This document shows positions 9,804 through 19,129 of a stretch of 22,124 nucleotides of DNA, piece by piece. Under the pieces are notes generated by a model. It saw only the letters and a program-made list of their open reading frames with translations. It had not been told where the DNA came from and ran no database searches. Made by a program: the position numbers and the translations under genes. The stretch's first letter is position 1. Each line of letters opens with the position of its first letter. Source of the DNA: Saccoglossus kowalevskii (taxonomy: Eukaryota > Hemichordata > Enteropneusta > Harrimaniidae); NCBI RefSeq assembly GCF_000003605.2, contig NW_003142811.1, forward strand, positions 142,105 through 164,228, written 5' to 3'.

Positions 9804-11071
9804 AAAACACTTTTAGCTAAATATACGCTTTTCGCTTCACATTAACAAGATTTAAAGTTGAAGCTTACTCGCAAATTTAAAAACATAGAATGTATTTACT
9901 TTTTCAATACTACTATAATTACTAAAAACGTTCGGATCACAAGCTTAATTTCCGAGAAAATGATGGTTGTATTTTATTGGATGGATGGCCATTTTGTCAA
10001 TATTATGGGTTTTTTTTTGTCAATATTATGTTTTTACCATTCATTCATATGACAGAAATATTATATTTCAAATATTCGGTGGCTTTTCACAACAAATAGG
10101 ACATTGACTAATCTCGATATTACAAAATTCTCATTTGTATAGAGATCTATATCATCTCCCATTTCCTAAATTATCTTATATTAAAAAAGACACAGTGCCA
10201 ACATTTATCACAATTGTCGGGTTTCTAACATAAGCATTACCGGTCGTTTCACGACATGGCATGATATTGTACAAAGCCGAGTGTTGCCGAGCGTGTTGAC
10301 CATTATTTAATGTGATGATTAGATTTGAGTAGCGCCACCAACGGCGCTTGTTTTTATATTAATGCAAGAGTGATGTGCCCATTCCTGATGTTTTTTTTCA
10401 GAATCTCGGATAAAAATCATCATTAATATGCAAATTTTAAATGTAACAAGTTCTCAATGTTTTTTGATAGGAAAATTAATGAATGAATTAAAATATCATG
10501 AAATTTTGTGTTCACCTTTTCAAATCCAAATATTAAATTTGCCGTTTTTCTGTTATTACAACAATATGATTAAAATTCAAAATAAATTGTTTACCTTTGT
10601 ACTGACGTGATTGATAAACAAATTGATCCTATCTGATAGCGTTATCCCGCCGTTACTTGCATGACTTATTGTCAAGCGGTCTAAGAATTTCACACTTTTT
10701 GGCCGTCCTCTTGCGGAATTTAATCTGAACCTTTTTGCAATATTGGTTATCTATTGTATTGTTATGATTCAATGTCGCGTTGAGAGTTTTATTGTATTTT
10801 ACTTATCACCTCTGCGGTAACGTACACGGCGCTGTGTACATGTTTATTTTCTTAATTCCGAATTCCTTGGGTTGTATATGTTTATAAACATATAAAACAA
10901 ATTTAGCACTGCTGTGACTGCTTTGTACTTGTAGTTAAAGTGTCGAGTTGGAAGCAAACATGTTAACGAAGGCGGGTACATATCATAGGCGTCACTCAAT
11001 CCAAAGGTCCTTCATTTATTTGACCGAACTTTCCGTTGTGTATACTATCGACGTCGATCTCATTTTTCGAG
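9804..11071. other. AT-rich non-coding stretch
   Basis: Only short open frames with AT-driven Phe/Ile/Asn-rich translations. It contains a hairpin AGCGCC-ACCAAC-GGCGCT near 10331-10349, a GTACAC/GTGTAC hairpin at 10822-10839 and the 20-base palindrome at 10875-10894. Confidence 0.5.
10875..10894. repeat. Perfect 20-bp palindrome
   Basis: TATATGTTTATAAACATATA is its own reverse complement over all 20 bases, with TTTATAAA at its centre. It could be a cruciform-prone site or a TATA-like element. No gene is attached to it. Confidence 0.45.
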
Positions 11072-11217
11072 TGCCGCTGCAAGCCATGGATGGTCTTTGT
11101 CATTGATTTACAAGAGTATGGCTGCCTGTTGAATTATCAAAGCCCGGCGCTCAATTTCTTCACGAAACGACATAAAGACGTGTGTAGCATATTTGATTGC
11201 AAAATCGATTTGAATTG
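11072..11217 (+). CDS. Possible internal exon (plus reading), unknown protein
   Basis: The segment is open in one frame and ends exactly at a consensus donor, ATTG|GTAAGT (11218-11223). A T-rich tract ending CATTTTTCGAG lies just before it at 11061-11071 and could be a weak acceptor. The translation begins CRCKPWMVFVIDLQEYG and contains further cysteines. G+C is higher than the flanks. No family was recognised. The opposite strand of the same DNA is also open (see the minus entry), and at most one of the two is likely to be real. Confidence 0.2.
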
Positions 11218-11276
11218 GTAAGTCACATTGAACGAGGAAGTTAAAAAATTCCACCTTGCCAACTCCATCGGATACA
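11108..11276 (-). CDS. Possible terminal exon (minus reading), unknown protein
   Basis: On the minus strand a pyrimidine-rich tract ending TTTTCCGCTCATTCAG gives a strong acceptor at 11277. The following frame is open for about 56 codons to TAA. The translation looks protein-like, with a hydrophobic start (VEFFNFLVQCDLPIQIDF) and a helix-like charged end (REEIERRALIIQQAAILL). No family was recognised. It competes with the plus-strand reading of the same bases. Confidence 0.2.
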
Positions 11277-11279
11277 CTG

Positions 11280-12535
11280 AATGAGCGGAAAATAAAATTC
11301 CCCATCTCACGAGGTACATTTTATTTTCATACCAGTTAAACCGAAAGAAACTGAGAAATGTAACCCGGCACCTAGCGTTCTGTGAGCCTATTAAACAAGG
11401 TCCAATGATTGACCCCATCAAAGGGCTTTTGGTATATCTAGGAAACAAATACATGACTTCCACGGGAATTGTAGTGCCTAATAATTTCCTTCAGAGCAAA
11501 TCATTTCCTGATGTTCAAATGTCCAGACTTAGTAATAGTGATCCACTACCAAAGTATGATGCAAATCAGCTTTTTTAAATAATTTAGCAACAACCAATTT
11601 ATGTAATGTTTATTTTAAAAGTTTATTTACACAGACTTGAATTACATATTAAATGGCCGACATTTTGTCGTTTTGAATATTGACATTGTTCCAATATGTC
11701 ATATGTTTTATGTATGTCACATAACTTACTCTCATTAGATGCCAATACTCACAATACAATTGTTTTTTATTCTATCCATGTCATAGGAAGTTGCTCAGTA
11801 TCAAAACCTCTTCAAAATAGAATCGTTGTCGAGACATTTGATCATTTAATTTTAAATTACGAATGTAACTGGCGGTGCATGAATGTCTCGCAATTGGGAA
11901 GATGATATTGCTTGTAATACAAGTGCATTTACCTTCAACTGAACGATGTCCTGTACGTTCCATAATGAGCTGTTTATCTATACTAGTTTCATACAGTGTA
12001 GTAGCTGCTGTAGCTCGTAAACTGGTTGGAAAATTCCCACCTATCCCGCTACTTTAAATAACTCTGATACAACCAGTTTCTAGTGGCCTAGTGGTTGTTT
12101 GCTAAATCATATTTTGGACGACTCTAGTTTTATGAGACTTGCATCGCTTGAAAAGCGAATAGCACATAATCTGTAGAACTATTAACATTATAATCTCTTC
12201 AACGATTAAGTCTTGACAATTTCATTAAAACAATGAAAAAAACTTTAATAGAGAGTCCAACACCTAACTAATTGTACTGAATAAAATACGGATACTGGCG
12301 TTATATAAATTTGTTTGATTGACTCGCGATATTGAATATGACATGGCTAATAATTATTCTAGTCTGCTGTTAATAAATCACAAAATCACTTCACTTTCAA
12401 CGTTTTGAGCACTAACTCTGTACACATTATGACACTCACCTACGTAACGTACGAACGTTGTACACTGTAATCTACATCAGTCTATCTTGCGCTTACTGAG
12501 ATTAATAAATGAATATCACTAAGAAATGGTAATCA
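11280..12535. other. Non-coding stretch, no supported gene
   Basis: Short open frames only (60-70 codons) on both strands around 11696-12057, with no motifs. No repeat or RNA was recognised. Confidence 0.45.
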
Positions 12536-13000
12536 CACTGCCTGCTACGTGTGTTAATATATCTGGCGATATATCAGTTATTTAAATATTTTATACATTG
12601 TATACATTTCCAATGAACTTTGACATCATATATATCTGCACGTAGTATTTGGGTCAATGATCACTGCATTATGGGTTCAAGTCTAAAGAAATAATGCGAC
12701 AGTATGCGTAAAAATGCACACACAAATCTAGTGATATTTTACATGCATTGACAATTTTATCCCATAGCATTACACAATAAAATACTTTCATTATATAGAT
12801 GACCAACACATGTTATATTGCTCGCGATTTTTTTTCGCCAAAAAAATAGAACACTTCTGAATACCATTAAGGTAAATTTACTAATCGAAGTAGGCAATTT
12901 ATTATTACTGTATTTTGCAAAACAACCATTATTTCTGTTTAACTGTTATATGACCTACTGATGCGAATTATACTAACTCTACGACTTCTATTGTACTGTT
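12536..13000 (+). repeat. Interspersed repeat family, copy C (longest)
   Basis: Shares with copy D the opening CACACTGC-CTGCTACGTGTGTT, then ATCAGTTATTT, ACTTTGACATCATATATATC, TGCACGTAGTATTTGGGTC and AATGATCACTGCATTATG, the GACAGTATGCG block and CATAGCATTACACAATAAAA. With copy A it also shares GATGACCAACACATGTTAT, GCTCGCGA, and weaker matches through GTAAATTT, ATTATT and ACTAACT. It is the fullest copy and the best template for a consensus. Its transposon class is unknown. Confidence 0.65.
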
Positions 13001-13898
13001 CCGTACCTTGAAGTAATTAGCAATGCAAATGTGTTGTAATTAGCGGGTTTCATGTCAAAATAGTCCATATGCATTATAGCGAAATCTTTATAAAGTGAAA
13101 ACACACTAGATATTGTGAATGTAATAAATAAGAAATAAATTTAAATTACAAAAATACAACTATCTCTTTGTTTCTAAATATATGAAAGCAAATTCAAAAG
13201 CCGCAAATATGCAAATAAAATTAATGAACATCTTGATTTTTAAAGATTATGGTCGAGCATATACATATAATTATTTGACTGAGAGGGAAACCATCATTTA
13301 CGCAGACTACTTACATTCAGTTTTCCACTGGCTTCCAAATTGTGTACAATGTGTATAAAGTTCTCAATAACATTTTATCAAATGAAACTTTTAAATCAAT
13401 GCTAAATGTTTGTTATACCATTAAGTCTTGGAGGGCGTACCAATAGTACCAGTTCGTCTGTAGAAATTATTGCATTATACCCATGTCAAAAAATAATCTT
13501 TGACAATTTCATGAAATTAATAATTACATTGACAAATTTATATATGGTATTGTATATTATATGCTTTCATAACACAGTTATAATGTTTAATGTGCGTGAT
13601 TGTTGGGATTGTGTCAAATTTAGCTACGGAATTAAAATCGTAGAGACGACCATGAGCGATTTGAGTTTGTGTTATATATTTTTATTTATATTCAAATTTG
13701 AAACTTATTTTTATTACATAATATTGCATCATGTATCGTCCATGCATGTATGAAGATACAAACCAGCATACACTCATCTAATTATTTGTTTAATGTTGAT
13801 GTTTACATATTATTTGTGCAGCAGATATGGTACGTGAAGCTTCAGGTACACTATTTGAATAATTTATATAAAAATACTGCCATCATCACATTCTTTTC
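13001..13898. other. AT-rich non-coding stretch
   Basis: Two overlapping plus-strand frames (13406-13753 and 13750-13995) are open, but their Phe/Ile/Tyr/Leu-rich translations are what AT-rich DNA gives by chance. Nothing else was found. Confidence 0.45.
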
Positions 13899-13945
13899 GA
13901 GGGACAATAGGGGATGGTCAGAAAAATGTTGGGGTCTTGTCCCTC
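13899..13945. repeat. Hairpin with 9-bp perfect stem
   Basis: GAGGGACAA and TTGTCCCTC are exact reverse complements separated by 29 bases. It may be the remnant of a small inverted-repeat element. Confidence 0.35.
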
Positions 13946-14039
13946 AAAAAATAATCAAACTAAAACTCTTTGTCTCAGCAAAATGCAATAAATAGCGTTC
14001 ACGAGGGCCTATATTTCAAAGTTTTTTTTCCGGGTAACA

Positions 14040-14188
14040 TGCTCCCAAACCTCCTTACTAAAGTCTTCGACGCGAGGAAAGTTGAGCAGATGCCGCCCAT
14101 CTGCAAAATGTCATGCCGCCGCTTCTGCACAACAAAGTCATGACTATACTGCAAATATATCCAGCAACGACCTTATAGGTTTGGAGCA
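14040..14188. repeat. Short inverted-repeat element, about 149 bp
   Basis: TGCTCCCAAACCT at the left end faces AGGTTTGGAGCA at the right end, with one extra C in the left arm. The interior is richer in G+C than the flanks. No target-site duplication was seen, so identification as a MITE remnant is tentative. Confidence 0.35.
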
Positions 14189-14216
14189 CGAGTCATATAC
14201 AACCCAATATGTATTT

Positions 14217-14515
14217 GACTGTTAAGGAAATGTAAATATTTATTTTCACACTGCTAGCTACGCGTGTTGTTAATCTGATGCTGAATCAGCTACTTCAATA
14301 CATTGGCTCTCATGTGTTTACATTTTGAGTGACCTCTGACATCAAGCATATCCGCACGTAGTATTGGGTCAATGACCGCTAGATATTGTGATCTAGCTCT
14401 ACGTAAATTATGTCGCGGTATTTGGTGATCTTTTACCTGAAATAACCAGTTTAACTCCGTAGTTGTACAAAATAAAATATCTTCAACATATTAACATTTA
14501 ACTAGCTGTACATAG
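14217..14515 (+). repeat. Interspersed repeat family, copy D
   Basis: Contains CTGTTAAGG, CACACTGCTAGCTACGCGTG, CAGCTACTTCAATACATTGG, ACATTTTGAGTGACCTCTG, TCCGCACGTAGTATTGGGTC, AATGACCGCTAGATATTG and TGTCGCGGTAT in the family order, then TGTACAAAATAAAATATCTT matching the block after the GCGGTATGC motif in copy C. Beyond about 14515 the similarity fades. Confidence 0.65.
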
Positions 14516-14667
14516 CCACTGAACAGTGTATTGTAAGTGATAGGGGCGCTACATACATCCATTTGATTGATCGAGCTTCCAAGAGAAATTGCTAACAGTA
14601 ATAACAGTATAAAGTAAAAAAATGTACAATTCGAATGCAATAAATTGTCTTAAAGCGGTGGAGTTGT

Positions 14668-14688
14668 CACCTACGCATGCGTCAGGTG
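14668..14688. promoter_or_regulatory. Near-perfect palindrome around CGCATGCG
   Basis: CACCT and AGGTG flank a central ACGCATGCGT. A related GCATGCACAGGTGG lies about 85 bases downstream (about 14759-14772), forming a loose direct repeat of GCATGC..CAGGTG. The core resembles NRF-1-type sites (GCGCATGCGC) and CAGGTG is an E-box. Function is inferred only. Confidence 0.25.
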
Positions 14689-14829
14689 CCAAGCGTCTAC
14701 CCATGAACCTTTGCGTTCTTAGCGTGTGTTGTTTTCGTCGGTTGGGACTCAATTCCCGCGCATGCACAGGTGGCGACCCTCACGCTTTAGATAGTAATAA
14801 CTGTTGTGTTATACTTGTTTATTAATAAT

Positions 14830-15464
14830 TACAAAAAGGCTAAATTAATCTATCAAAATATTTCTATTTTTAACGCATCTAATCGTTTGAGTATTATTAG
14901 AAAATACGCATAATGTAAAACGGTAAATGACAATGTACAACAATCGCATTTTTATAAAGTACAAAATGAAGCTTTTCATTTTTAATTACGATTAACCCAT
15001 TTTATCCAGATATTATGTTTTTAAGACGGGAATATCAAGTATTATCACAACACTGTCGTTTTACGTTACTTAAGTTCTGTTGGTTTATAATGAGAGAAAA
15101 TGAGAGGAAACTATATTTATGTTGTACGCACTAGTGTTTATCTATGATGCGTGATCGCGACTTTTAGGCAATCTCGGTGTTAAACTGCCCTTCCTGAATA
15201 CAGATGCAGACACAGGAACACATACACACGCAAACACAGGATTCACGAAAACACTCACGGCAAAGCGCATCGATAATATAAGCAATTGTGCTCCTAAAGA
15301 AATTTACGAGAATGAAAGATGGAAATAAATATGTTAATTCACCAAGTTATAGAAGTTAAGTTATAGAAAGCTTTGCCTAATTTCGATCAGTTTCATCGGC
15401 GGACATCTTTTATTCTCATTAATCAAATTGTGTTTTATTGCTGTTAAAATAAGAACATGAAGAA
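14830..15464. other. Non-coding stretch, no supported gene
   Basis: AT-rich, with a short CA-rich patch around 15202-15240. No open frame, repeat or RNA was supported. Confidence 0.5.
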
Positions 15465-15511
15465 TCTGAAAACAATACAATTTTACCCCGGGGGAAATTA
15501 TTGTTTTCAGA
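15465..15511. repeat. 47-base hairpin with 13-bp perfect arms
   Basis: TCTGAAAACAATA (15465-15477) and TATTGTTTTCAGA (15499-15511) are exact reverse complements. Between them lies a second, imperfect stem centred on CCCCGGGGG, so the whole can fold into one long hairpin. It lies 75 bases left of the MITE-like element at 15586. Confidence 0.5.
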
Positions 15512-15585
15512 ATTGGTTAGGACAAGTGACAGTTCCCAAATGTAATGTCACCCGTGTGTCTTATGATATTTGCCTTGTGTTTTTT

Positions 15586-15933
15586 GTCTTAGGGATGTGA
15601 ATTGTCTATAAACCATATATTTTGAAGTAGGTGTCATGGTAGTCTCTGTGATCATCTAACAAACTCTGATGTTGAGCCCGAGCAATTTTCTCCCGAGAAT
15701 CACTTGGTTTTCCCGTTGACCCTGGGGTATTCTCGCCAGAATAAAGGTTTACTTTTTATGGGCAACACAAGGTAATAATTTAACTCGGGTTAATACATTA
15801 TATTACATAAATTATGATAGGTACCAGTCTTCTGAAATTCTGCCATGTGTATATGCATATTAATGAGGTCACATGATTATTACATTTTATAAAAAAACAA
15901 AATACCACTGGTATTGTTTCATCCCTAACAGAC
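15586..15933. mobile_element. Non-autonomous DNA transposon (MITE-like), about 348 bp
   Basis: The left end GTCTTAGGGATG and the complement of the right end GTCTGTTAGGGATG are inverted repeats. Looser similarity continues inward: GTGAATTG..ATATTTTG against AAACAATACC..TATTTTG. The interior has no open frame. TAGGGATG-type termini followed by an AA-AATACC stretch recall hAT-superfamily non-autonomous elements, but no matching 8-bp target duplication was found at the flanks, so the superfamily is tentative. The palindrome CCAGTGGTATTTTG near the right end also helps define the boundary. Confidence 0.45.
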
Positions 15934-17220
15934 TAATCATAAAAAACGTGTGTATTCGCAAACTGCATGTTGAATAATGACAATATCATACACCAACGTT
16001 TTGCTGCAGCAACTATTCTTGGCAAAAACATAACTTTGAACTTCCCAGTTATCACAGTTGTCGTAAATAAATTCACATGCATTAGTTATTAATTATGGTA
16101 CACTATTTTGTCGACATTTTTGGATAACAATTTTGTTTAGTAATTTTTATATCAATTTCTGTCATATTAAAGTGTATAATGACATATTTTGACTATATGT
16201 CTGATTGTAAATATATACATTGTGGGGAATATTGCAATAACTAGAAACGAGCATGAAGCAAATAACAAAAATGTGTAATACTAGTTAACACACAACTATG
16301 GCTTACAAAATGTAAGTTTGACGTCACACTATGAAAATGAATGTGAATGAAAACAGGAAATACATTTCCATCGAGGTTTTAAAAAACAAATGTGGCTAAA
16401 ATTTGTATTAGAATTTCAGTTTGTTGCGCTGCTCAGAAATAAATAAAAACACTTTAAATAATCTACAGTAATCATTATGAAAGTTACATTTATCAATGTA
16501 TATTGCAGTTTTGTTTTAGCCGGTAATTTCGATCTGCAGCAACACTGTTTTTATTCTGCTCCATAAAACCCTTGTTATATTCAAGATTGGTGTAAAAACT
16601 CTTTTGTCTATATTGAGTGCTTTGGTAAAGGAAATTCACAGCAATGCTTTGATTTGCAGAGGACAATATTGTTTGTGCAACTAATGTAACTAGAGGCAAT
16701 ACAGACAGGGTCTAAATCGAATATTGCAGAACTCAGTTAAGTCACTCGGTAGCTACCAAATGCAAATAGTAATGATGATGGCGATTTTTGGTCGTTACGA
16801 GACAATATAACGTGCTCAGCAAACAGTTGTACGTGACACATCTACATTTCATTTTGAGACCTCAACGTTTCATTGAAATTGGTCGATGCTAAAAAGCAGA
16901 AGAAGGGGAAACAAACTTATGATCATTCAAGCCAGTATTCTAATGAGAATCGCGACGATAATGGATATTACAACCTCTCTACGCATTAGTACAAAAAATT
17001 TATCTAATTCATGTGCATGTACATTTTCGTATTTTGTGAATATTGAACATTTAATATTCGGAAACCGTTTACCTTGTGGATAATCGTGATAGTAACTTTT
17101 CTTCCAGCTTCCAATTAACATTTGCGTTCTTATGCGGACATGTACGATGTAAACCATTGTCAGTAATCGGTATTCCACTTACATGAACTGACCTAAACAT
17201 AATCGCTATATATAATACAG
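15934..17220. other. AT-rich non-coding stretch
   Basis: A TGACGTCA site lies at 16319-16326. Short open frames (65-83 codons) at 16493-17178 have no motifs. Nothing else was found. Confidence 0.45.
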
Positions 17221-17417
17221 GAAATGTAAGCATAAATAACATTTCTCCAAGAGACTTGTTAGTTGGAGCGAATTACGCTGGGCGAGAAGAACAGGCACTG
17301 TGCCATTTTGTTGACAAACTGGTGATAAATATTTGTTCACAACAACAAACTTATCCGATATTAGTTCGATGTAATTTTGAATTTGTTAGCACGTTTTCAA
17401 AATGCAGTCCTATTTGA
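17221..17417 (+). CDS. Possible terminal exon, unknown protein
   Basis: The AG of ATATATAATACAG at 17208-17220 could be an acceptor, although the tract before it is not strongly pyrimidine-rich. From there one frame is open for about 65 codons to TGA at 17415. The translation includes ISPRDLLVGANYAGREEQAL and several later cysteines, and it has no ATG. No family was recognised. The confidence is low because the acceptor is weak and the stretch is short. Confidence 0.15.
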
Positions 17418-18740
17418 TGCTTACTGAGATCAACGCATCAAAGGTTGTGGACAAATTATTCCATTTGAATATCTATATGTTTTATTGCGATGTAATGTAC
17501 TGCACTGTGCCATAGCAAAATCGGCATTTATCCAAATCATGAAAGCTAACATACAGACAATTGGAAACCATATTACACATGTGTGTAGCCAATATTTGTT
17601 TTCAATTCGTTTGACATTGTGGGTACGTGGCACAGTACATAAATATATCGATAATGCACACTCTTTTGTAAGACAATAATACACCAATTCGCTTGTTCAC
17701 ATCAAAATCTATCTAGCGACAAACAATAACTTTATTTAAATTTTACTCGATAATTATATATATTATCATTGTACATAAGTACATACTGATGGAAATTAAC
17801 ACTATGAGTACAATTATTAAATTAATAGAATATCATTGCCCAATATTTAACTTAATGAAAATTATTCAGGTTAAACAATGTAAAAAAATTGCGTTTTATC
17901 AGTATTATCACAAGTGTTGGTGTATCAATTGCTATTGACATACTGGTTTACTGTAATTGATCTTGCCAGTGAAGGTTAGTTCTAGCATCTTGCTGACTTA
18001 GATTTTATAAACTACATTACCTGCAACTTGTGGTCGAAATCGAAAGATCAGTCGACTCATAAGAACGCTTTTGTGGGTATCGGCAGAAACAGTTGTGTCT
18101 AGTCAATAGAAAATATTGAAATTACTAGACAGTATACGATTGTACGATACAGTATTGTATCGATGATTTAGGAAGGTAATATATTTTGAGTAAATCTAAG
18201 ATACATCGTGTTTGATTTTTTTGTGATTTTTCACGCATAAAAAACATCGGTATTTGGGGTTAGTCTAGAGAGTTGCTCTCGACTCCCAGCTGCTCCACGA
18301 TGGTGATTTTTGACATAGGTATTCTCTGATAGCTGCTAATGAAATAATGCAAACATAGTTTGTTTATCACTTCGACTTTAAACAATACGACAAAACTCTC
18401 CCGTTTGTGAACTCTGACACGCAGCGGTAGATGAACAGCGAAACTGAATTCAAACTTTTTATAGTATCTCTAAGTAACGAGAGCATCATTACTGTGGCCT
18501 TATTTCGGTTTCTCCAAAAATACTACCACTGTATTTGCACAGTGATCACGTGATCACACGGTTCTCTTTTTTGGTGGAATGTTTATTTCATATTATTTGA
18601 AAGATAAGCTTTCTCAAAATATGCAACTTGTTGGGATTTCAAGAATATGTTACTTCAGGAATGTGCTATGCAATTTCAATATCAATGACCTCTACTACAT
18701 TCTTAATCCATCAAATATTATTGTATTTCAAATTACTTAC
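17418..18740. other. AT-rich non-coding stretch
   Basis: Short overlapping frames at 17430-17687 have no motifs. A small hairpin, CGATACA..TGTATCG, lies around 18143-18160, and the 16-base palindrome is at 18542-18557. No gene was supported. Confidence 0.45.
18542..18557. promoter_or_regulatory. Perfect 16-bp palindrome with CACGTG E-box
   Basis: GTGATCACGTGATCAC is a perfect palindrome with the bHLH-type E-box CACGTG at its centre, 184 bases from the exon-like island at 18741. A role in transcription is inference. Confidence 0.3.
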
Positions 18741-18983
18741 CTTGCGAATGGACGAATGACTGATGTGTGGTGCGGGGGAGCATTGTTGGGACCGTTCGAG
18801 CAAACGGCACAGTGGTACGCTACCGTGGCCTCGCATAACGCTACGCTAGAATGTGATGCCTATCCTTCGATCGCCAATGTAGTCGACTGTACAGGGGTGC
18901 GTATCGGGGTACATGTACATAATCGTATCGTCACCCCATCTTATGAGTGTTTTCAACCCATGAACGTAGATGTCATTGAATAA
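18579..18983 (+). CDS. Possible 3' coding exon (plus reading), unknown protein
   Basis: A 134-codon frame begins at ATG and ends in TAA at 18981. Its first third is AT-rich and looks non-coding; a YAG acceptor-like TACTTCAG at 18651-18658 could start a real exon inside it. The last 80 codons lie in the G+C-richer island and read as a plausible secreted or extracellular segment: four cysteines (VWCGG, LECDAY, VDCTG, YECFQP) and an N-A-T glycosylation sequon. No family was recognised. The splice signals on the other strand fit the island's edges better, so this reading is second choice. Confidence 0.25.
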   Translation: MFISYYLKDKLSQNMQLVGISRICYFRNVLCNFNINDLYYILNPSNIIVFQITYLANGRMTDVWCGGALLGPFEQTAQWYATVASHNATLECDAYPSIANVVDCTGVRIGVHVHNRIVTPSYECFQPMNVDVIE

Positions 18984-18987
18984 TGTC
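18741..18987 (-). other. Exon-like island with canonical splice sites (minus strand)
   Basis: On the minus strand a pyrimidine-rich tract ending ACTTTTACACATACAG abuts 18987, and the island ends at 18741 with CGCAAG|GTAAGT, a consensus donor. These two sites bracket a 247-base segment whose G+C is clearly above the AT-rich flanks. In the minus frame that runs through to the donor in phase 0, about 48 codons are open to a TAG at 18845-18847 or nearby, after which an ATG with G at -3 starts a second open run (MRGHGSVPLCRLLERSQQ...) reaching the donor. The island could be a first coding exon, a 5'-UTR exon or a non-coding RNA exon. The plus strand offers a competing ORF. Confidence 0.35.
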
Positions 18988-19129
18988 CTGTATGTGTAAA
19001 AGTTATTTTCGAAAGAAATATTAGAAGCATAATGAGTGATCGAACATGGCTGAAAAGCTAGTGGGTATTATCTATGCTAGAATCAACAGTGATTTTTAAG
19101 GACAAATATACATAAAAACACCTGCGAGC

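Noticed and set aside
11696-12057. Small open frames on both strands
   Set aside because: They overlap each other on opposite strands, are 60-69 codons long, have no splice signals at their edges and show no recognisable motif.
13406-13995. Two adjacent open frames of 115 and 81 codons
   Set aside because: The translations are dominated by Phe, Ile, Tyr and Leu, as expected for AT-rich non-coding DNA; there are no domains and no exon-like boundaries.
14549-14825. Overlapping 72- and 67-codon frames on opposite strands
   Set aside because: They follow from a G+C-richer patch; no splice context, domain or conservation argument is available.
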